Notes under the pieces: model-generated | Databases searched by the model: none | Seen by the model: the letters and a program-made list of their open reading frames with translations, nothing else | Told to the model about the DNA's origin: nothing | Position numbers and translations under genes: made by a program | Shown here: one piece after another, positions 43,685 to 48,310 of the stretch | Position numbering within the stretch: position 1 is the first letter of the stretch | Layout: the number at the start of each line of letters is the position of its first letter | DNA from: Photorhabdus cinerea | GTDB taxonomy: Bacteria; Pseudomonadota; Gammaproteobacteria; Enterobacterales; Enterobacteriaceae | Direction of reading: 5' to 3' | DNA length: 48,310 nucleotides | NCBI RefSeq assembly: GCF_011189575.1 | Contig: NZ_PUJW01000027.1 | Location: 1 to 48,310 of the forward strand

Positions 43685-44152
43685 TTACTCTTTTTCTGCA
43701 AGATAGGGATCGGAGTAACCTAACTTTTGCATAATTTCTGTTTCCAGAGATTCCATTTCTTCCGCTTCATCATCTTCGATATGGTCATAACCTAGCAGGT
43801 GTAGGCATCCGTGTATAACCATATGTGCCCAATGTTCTTCTACTGTTTTTTGTTGCTCCTCTGCTTCTTTTTCAACTACCTGTCGACAGATAATTAAATC
43901 ACCAAGTAGAGGTAAATCAACCGTTGGTGGTGCTTCAAATGGAAAAGATAGCACATTTGTTGGTTTGTCTTTGCCACGATAAGTCAGGTTTAAATTGTGA
44001 CTTTCTGCCTCATCAACAATACGGATTGTTACCTCACTTTCAGATTGGAACTGAGGTAAAACCCCGTCCAGCCAGCGCTGGAATAGGGTTTCTTCAGGAA
44101 GACCTTGTAAATTCTTACAGGCAATTTGTAAATCAAATATTACTGAACTCAT
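43685..44152 (-). CDS. ybeY: Endoribonuclease YbeY
   Basis: Zinc-dependent RNase involved in 16S rRNA 3' maturation and ribosome quality control. The 155-residue product has the zinc motif H114-GCL-H118-LLGYD-H124. Its ATG overlaps the ybeZ stop by four bases, so translation is coupled. Confidence 0.95.
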   Translation of the reverse strand: MSSVIFDLQIACKNLQGLPEETLFQRWLDGVLPQFQSESEVTIRIVDEAESHNLNLTYRGKDKPTNVLSFPFEAPPTVDLPLLGDLIICRQVVEKEAEEQQKTVEEHWAHMVIHGCLHLLGYDHIEDDEAEEMESLETEIMQKLGYSDPYLAEKE

Positions 44153-45198
44153 TGTGCTTCCTGTTTGCGTTGCTCACTGATTGTCTGTTTGCGTTTTTGC
44201 TCAGTTGCTTCCCATTCTTCATAAGCAATGACAATTTTGGCAACAACCGGATGGCGGACAACATCATCACTGTGGAAGAAGTTAAAACTCAGCCCATTGA
44301 CCCCTGACAATACTTCAATTGCATGGCGCAGACCAGATTTCTGTCCACGAGGCAGGTCAATTTGGGTGACGTCCCCAGTGACAACCGCTTTGGAGTTGAA
44401 ACCGATACGAGTCAGGAACATCTTCATCTGTTCGATGGTAGTATTCTGGCTCTCATCCAGAATAATAAAAGCATCATTCAGGGTTCGTCCACGCATATAA
44501 GCCAATGGCGCAACTTCAATAACATTACGTTCGATCAGCTTCTCAACTTTTTCAAAACCTAGCATTTCAAATAAGGCGTCGTAAAGCGGGCGCAGGTATG
44601 GATCAACTTTCTGGCTCAGGTCACCAGGCAGGAATCCCAGTTTCTCGCCTGCTTCTACTGCCGGCCGGGTTAACAGAATGCGACGGATTTCCTGACGCTC
44701 CAGTGCGTCGACCGCAGCAGCAACAGCGAGATAAGTTTTACCAGTGCCAGCTGGACCAACTCCGAACGTAATATCATGGCTGAGAATATTGGCGATATAT
44801 TGCGTTTGATTGGGAGTTCGTGGTTTTACCATACCGCGTTTGGTACGAATATTAACGGACTTACCGTAGTCAGGCATGCTTTCGGCGGTTTGTTCTAGAA
44901 CCCGGCTCTCTGTAATTGCTAAGTGAATCTGTTCTGGCTTGATATCAGGGGTTACCCCACGAACAGGGGCAGTTTCCACATATAAATGGCGTAGAATATT
45001 GGTGGCTGCGCTAACGCACAGCGGTTTACCCATCAGTTTAAAACGGTTATCTCTTCGGTTGATTTCAATACCCAGCCGGAGCTCAAGCTGTTTCAAATTA
45101 TCATCAAACGGACCACACAGGCTCATTAGGCGCTGATTATCGGCTGGTTCGAGGAAAATTTCCTGAGTTGCTACTTGTGAATGAGTTTGTTGAATCAC
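44149..45198 (-). CDS. ybeZ: PhoH-like ATPase YbeZ
   Basis: A PhoH-family nucleotide-binding protein that works with YbeY. The 349-residue product has Walker A GPAGTGKT (148-155) and Walker B AFIILDESQNT. The C-terminus is basic and rich in K, Q and E. It lies between miaB and ybeY. Confidence 0.94.
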   Translation of the reverse strand: MIQQTHSQVATQEIFLEPADNQRLMSLCGPFDDNLKQLELRLGIEINRRDNRFKLMGKPLCVSAATNILRHLYVETAPVRGVTPDIKPEQIHLAITESRVLEQTAESMPDYGKSVNIRTKRGMVKPRTPNQTQYIANILSHDITFGVGPAGTGKTYLAVAAAVDALERQEIRRILLTRPAVEAGEKLGFLPGDLSQKVDPYLRPLYDALFEMLGFEKVEKLIERNVIEVAPLAYMRGRTLNDAFIILDESQNTTIEQMKMFLTRIGFNSKAVVTGDVTQIDLPRGQKSGLRHAIEVLSGVNGLSFNFFHSDDVVRHPVVAKIVIAYEEWEATEQKRKQTISEQRKQEAQ

Positions 45199-45213
45199 TG
45201 ATTATCTCTATGT

Positions 45214-46656
45214 TTAAGGCTGATAAGTGCCGACCCCGATTTCATCTTCTTTACGGGTACGGGCTATTACGGACTCAGGTGATTCGTGTATACGAAGATC
45301 CATCTGATCTTCGGTACGGATAACTTTACCGCGCAGTGAGTTGGCGTAGACATCAACAATTTCAACATCAACGAATTTGCCAATCATGTCAGGCTGGCCT
45401 TCGAAGTTGACAACTCGATTATTTTCAGTACGGCCGGAAAGTTCCATCACATTTTTACGGGAAGTTCCTTCAACCAGAATACGTTGTACACTGCCCAACA
45501 TAGCACGGCTGTAGTTCATAGCCTGTTGGTTAATGCGCTGCTGTAACAAGTAAAGACGTTGTTTTTTCTCTTCTTCGCTGACGTCATCAGGCAGATCAGC
45601 TGCCGGTGTTCCCGGGCGAGCAGAATAGATAAAGCTATAGCTCATATCGAAATTGACATCAGCGATCAACTTCATAGTTTTCTCGAAGTCATTTTGGGTT
45701 TCGCCTGGGAAGCCGATGATAAAGTCAGAGCTTATCAGGATATCGGGACGTGCTTTACGTAATTTGCGAATAATGCTCTTATATTCAAGAGCTGTATGCG
45801 CACGTTTCATCAGCGTCAGAATACGGTCAGAGCCACTTTGTACCGGTAGATGCAGGAAGCTAACCAATTCAGGTGTATCTTCATAAACAGCGATAATATC
45901 ATCTGTGAACTCAATGGGATGGCTGGTGGTAAAACGGATGCGGTCAATACCATCTATAGCGGCTACCAAACGGATCAACTCAGCGAAAGAACAGATGTCA
46001 CCATCATAAGTTGCACCACGATAAGCATTCACGTTCTGACCGAGAAGGTTAACTTCACGTACACCTTGTGCAGCAAGTTGGGCGATTTCAAACAAAATAT
46101 CGTCACATGGGCGGCTGACTTCTTCGCCACGGGTATAAGGTACGACACAGAAAGTACAATATTTGTTGCAGCCTTCCATGATGGAAACAAATGCAGATGG
46201 GCCTTCAGCACGAGGCTCAGGTAAGTGGTCAAATTTCTCGATTTCCGGGAAGCTGATATCAACAATTGGGCTGCGGGTACCTTTCACTTGATTGATCATC
46301 TCAGGTAAACGATGCAGTGTTTGTGGCCCAAAAATAATATCTACGCACTGGGCACGCTGACGGATGAAATCACCTTCTTGGGAGGCCACGCAACCACCTA
46401 CGCCAATAATAATATCTGGATTGGTGTCTTTCAGGTTTTTCCAGCGGCCTAATTGATGGAAAACTTTTTCTTGGGCTTTTTCACGGATTGAACAGGTATT
46501 CAATAGTAAAATGTCTGCTTCTTCGGCGACATCGGTTAACTGATAACCGTGAGTGCTTTCCAGCAGGTCGGCCATTTTAGATGAATCATATTCATTCATC
46601 TGACAGCCCCAAGTTTTAATATACAGTTTTTTTATCGTCGACATTTTCTTGTGCAT
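45214..46656 (-). CDS. miaB: tRNA-2-methylthio-N6-dimethylallyladenosine synthase
   Basis: Radical SAM methylthiotransferase that turns i6A37 into ms2i6A37 in tRNAs. By count from the first ATG (480 residues) the auxiliary-cluster cysteines are C18, C55 and C89, and the radical SAM cysteines C163, C167 and C170 (CNKYCTFC). A C-terminal TRAM domain follows. An inner ATG at 46644 gives MSTIKKLYIKTWGCQ and 476 residues, nearer the E. coli length of 474; I cannot decide between them. It is divergent from ubiF. Confidence 0.95.
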   Translation of the reverse strand: MHKKMSTIKKLYIKTWGCQMNEYDSSKMADLLESTHGYQLTDVAEEADILLLNTCSIREKAQEKVFHQLGRWKNLKDTNPDIIIGVGGCVASQEGDFIRQRAQCVDIIFGPQTLHRLPEMINQVKGTRSPIVDISFPEIEKFDHLPEPRAEGPSAFVSIMEGCNKYCTFCVVPYTRGEEVSRPCDDILFEIAQLAAQGVREVNLLGQNVNAYRGATYDGDICSFAELIRLVAAIDGIDRIRFTTSHPIEFTDDIIAVYEDTPELVSFLHLPVQSGSDRILTLMKRAHTALEYKSIIRKLRKARPDILISSDFIIGFPGETQNDFEKTMKLIADVNFDMSYSFIYSARPGTPAADLPDDVSEEEKKQRLYLLQQRINQQAMNYSRAMLGSVQRILVEGTSRKNVMELSGRTENNRVVNFEGQPDMIGKFVDVEIVDVYANSLRGKVIRTEDQMDLRIHESPESVIARTRKEDEIGVGTYQP

Positions 46657-46833
46657 CCGGGCTTTCTACAGTGCTGAAAGGTATTACTGCACTGCAAAAG
46701 CAGTTGTGTATTAGGCATAAAGTTGTCGGATATTGTATTCATTTGAAGGAGCAGTGACCAGACTGTTAAACAGGATATTCTCTACCGAAGGATCAAAAAT
46801 CCGGTACACTGTGTTAATCAATGAGTTAATAGC
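46657..46833. promoter_or_regulatory. Divergent promoter region of miaB and ubiF
   Basis: The 177 bases between the two divergent genes must hold a promoter for each. I could not assign -35 and -10 hexamers with confidence. No riboswitch or tRNA is visible here. Confidence 0.4.
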
Positions 46834-48024
46834 ATGACTGATATGAATAATTTACAACAGACTTTTGATGTAGTGGTAGTAGGGGCAGGGATGATAGGTG
46901 CTGCGACAGCGCTTGGGTTGGTTCAAGAAGGCTGGACAGTTGCTTTGTTGGATCATCAGCTACCACAGCCTTATGATGCACAGAGTTATCCTGATGTGCG
47001 CGTGTCGGCGATTAGTTGTGCTTCTGTGGATTTGCTCAAACAGTTTGGTGCATGGGATACGGTATTACAGATGCGCGGTGTACCGTACCGTAAATTGGAA
47101 ACTTGGGAACAGCATGATTCCAATTTAGTGTTTGATGCAAAAATCCTGGGGTTGCCTGAGTTGGGTTATATGGTTGAAAACCGTATTTTGCAGTTGGCTC
47201 TTTGGCAACAGTTTGAAAAATATCCTGCTCTGACTTTGCTGTGCCCGGCAGTCCTACAATCTATGCAACGTCAGAAAGAAGGTTGGTTAGTTACTTTGTC
47301 TGACGGAACTAAAATTAATACCCGTTTGATTGTTGGCGCTGATGGTGCCCGTTCTCAGGTTCGTAAAATGGCTGGAATTGGTAGCTATGGCTGGCAGTAC
47401 AGACAGTCTTGTATGTTGATTACGGTAAAAACAGAGCAGCCACAACAGGATATTACTTGGCAGCAGTTTTTTCCTTCAGGTCCAAGAGCATTTCTCCCAC
47501 TATTTGGTCAATGGGCTTCATTGGTATGGTATGACAAACCGGCGCGTATACGGCAGTTACAGACAATGTCAATGGCTCAACTTGAGCAGGAGATTTTTCA
47601 GGCATTTCCTATGCGGTTAGGTAAAGTGACTCCAGTTGTAGCTGGCTCATTTCCCTTAACTCGTCATCATGCTAACAGCTATGTGCGTGAAGGATTGGTG
47701 TTGTTGGGTGATGCTGCTCATACAATTAATCCGCTGGCTGGACAAGGGGTAAATCTTGGTTATCGTGATGTGAATACTTTGCTTAATGTTTTGGTGAAGG
47801 CCAGAGAATTAACAGAGCAATGGGATTCATTGGAAGTTCTGATGCGTTACCAACGTTGCAGAATGCCAGATAACCTGATGATGCAGGCTGGAATGGATCT
47901 ATTTTACACCGTGTTCAGGAGTGAATTACTGGGGTTGAAAGTAGCACGTAATCTGGCGCTGATGGCAGCTCAGCGAGCTGGCGTAATGAAAAAAGCGGTG
48001 CTCAAATATGCATTGGGATTGTAG
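46834..48024 (+). CDS. ubiF: 2-octaprenyl-3-methyl-6-methoxy-1,4-benzoquinol hydroxylase
   Basis: FAD-dependent monooxygenase that makes the C6 hydroxylation step of ubiquinone synthesis. The 396-residue product has the N-terminal GxGxxG loop (VVVGAGMIGAA), the DG-type motif (IVGADGARSQVRK) and the GD motif (LLGDAAHTINPLAGQGVNLG). It is divergent from miaB. The gene beyond is a tRNA remnant on the other strand, matching the E. coli layout where glnX is the tRNA nearest ubiF. A second ATG three codons in is also possible. Confidence 0.94.
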   Translation: MTDMNNLQQTFDVVVVGAGMIGAATALGLVQEGWTVALLDHQLPQPYDAQSYPDVRVSAISCASVDLLKQFGAWDTVLQMRGVPYRKLETWEQHDSNLVFDAKILGLPELGYMVENRILQLALWQQFEKYPALTLLCPAVLQSMQRQKEGWLVTLSDGTKINTRLIVGADGARSQVRKMAGIGSYGWQYRQSCMLITVKTEQPQQDITWQQFFPSGPRAFLPLFGQWASLVWYDKPARIRQLQTMSMAQLEQEIFQAFPMRLGKVTPVVAGSFPLTRHHANSYVREGLVLLGDAAHTINPLAGQGVNLGYRDVNTLLNVLVKARELTEQWDSLEVLMRYQRCRMPDNLMMQAGMDLFYTVFRSELLGLKVARNLALMAAQRAGVMKKAVLKYALGL

Positions 48025-48157
48025 CGTGTAAATTAGCATTGCTGGAAGTGGTGGGGAACCACTAATAACGTCGTAGATTTAGCTATGACGTAGACAGCCT
48101 GTATATTTGTGCGCGAAAGGAAAAACAGAGAAAGCAAAGGTAGGAAACTCATAAGGC

Positions 48158-48182
48158 AAAAACCCGCTATATGGCAGGTTTT
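48158..48182 (-). terminator. Terminator downstream of the tRNA-Gln remnant
   Basis: On the minus strand AAAACCTGC and GCGGGTTTT form a stem around the loop CATATA, followed by TTG. It lies 8 bases after the encoded CCA of the tRNA remnant, so it is probably the original terminator of the tRNA transcript. The stem includes a G-U pair. Confidence 0.6.
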
Positions 48183-48189
48183 CTAAATC

Positions 48190-48242
48190 TGGCTGGGGTA
48201 CCAGGATTTGAACCTGGGAATGCCGGAATCAGAATCCGGTGC
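48190..48242 (-). pseudogene. tRNA-Gln(CUG), 3' part only
   Basis: The minus strand reads, from 48242 down, the anticodon arm CCGGA-TTCTGAT-TCCGG (anticodon CTG), a short variable region, a T-arm with loop TTCAAAT and perfect 5-bp stem, the 3' acceptor strand TACCCCA, discriminator G, and encoded CCA. That is 53 of about 75 nt. The 5' acceptor strand and D-arm should continue into 48243 and beyond but are replaced by AT-rich sequence with no tRNA pairing. The nearest E. coli gene is glnX beside ubiF. The remnant cannot make a working tRNA. Confidence 0.9.
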
Positions 48243-48310
48243 AAGTTCTATATAAATCAATTGGTTATAAAAATTTGAAAGAATATACAGTATGAAAACG
48301 AAAATATAAA
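48243..48310. mobile_element. Possible start of a genomic island in tRNA-Gln
   Basis: The sequence changes from tRNA to unrelated AT-rich DNA exactly after the tRNA bases that pair in the anticodon arm. Integrative elements often insert in the 3' part of a tRNA gene and leave a copy of that part at the far end. Only 68 bases are visible; no integrase gene is in the window. Confidence 0.5.

Noticed and set aside
48243..48310. The 5' half of the tRNA-Gln in diverged form
   Set aside because: The sequence after 48242 offers no D-arm and no strand pairing with the acceptor TACCCCA.

Overview
The window reads as a chromosomal segment of a low-GC member of the Enterobacterales. Protein similarity to Escherichia coli is high throughout, but intergenic DNA is AT-rich and several E. 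coli neighbours are absent. My best guess is Photorhabdus or a close relative such as Xenorhabdus (Morganellaceae). This rests on recalled gene content and sequence flavour, not on a search.

Layout. (1) 1-1633: an accessory edge with a GC-rich, hairpin-rich stretch of unknown identity, AT-rich non-coding DNA, and a decayed IS982-family transposase with three lesions. (2) 1634-7691: pssA, patZ and tapT on the minus strand, then yfiF on the plus strand, the E. coli order minus trxC. (3) 7737-17332, all minus strand: emrB, emrA, emrR, ygaH, ygaZ, an intact MFS gene, proX, proW, proV, covering drug efflux, branched-chain amino-acid export and osmoprotectant uptake. (4) 17930-21703: the class Ib ribonucleotide reductase operon nrdHIEF (minus strand) under two NrdR boxes 31 bp apart. 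(5) 22036-22937: an Ogt-type alkyltransferase and a cold-shock protein on the plus strand. (6) 23010-46656: a long minus-strand block: crcB, lipA, lipB, ybeD, dacA, rlpA, mrdB, mrdA, rlmH, rsfS, nadD, holA, lptE, leuS, gltLKJI, an AhpD-family gene, lnt, corC, ybeY, ybeZ, miaB. (7) 46834-48024: ubiF on the plus strand. (8) 48190-48242: the 3' 53 nt of a tRNA-Gln(CUG) gene on the minus strand, cut off abruptly, beyond which the sequence is AT-rich and unrelated to tRNA.

How the parts work together. The core block supports the cell envelope (mrdA/mrdB/dacA/rlpA for rod shape and peptidoglycan, lptE for LPS export, lnt for lipoprotein acylation, pssA for phosphatidylethanolamine), cofactors (lipA/lipB lipoate, nadD NAD, ubiF ubiquinone), and ribosome and tRNA function (rlmH, rsfS, ybeY, leuS, miaB, tapT). 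Compared with E. coli K-12, three separate chromosomal blocks are joined here: pssA to yfiF, emrB to nrdH, and cspE to ubiF.

The two accessory edges are the parts most worth following. The truncated tRNA-Gln next to ubiF looks like one attachment end of a genomic island that begins near 48243 and continues outside the window. The left edge holds an old insertion sequence and unexplained GC-rich DNA. Within the core, the best regulatory leads are a terminator between gltI and gltJ at the position that makes SroC RNA in E. coli, and two perfect inverted repeats around the emrR-emrA gap. I found no CRISPR array, no rRNA, and no clear new multigene system inside the window.
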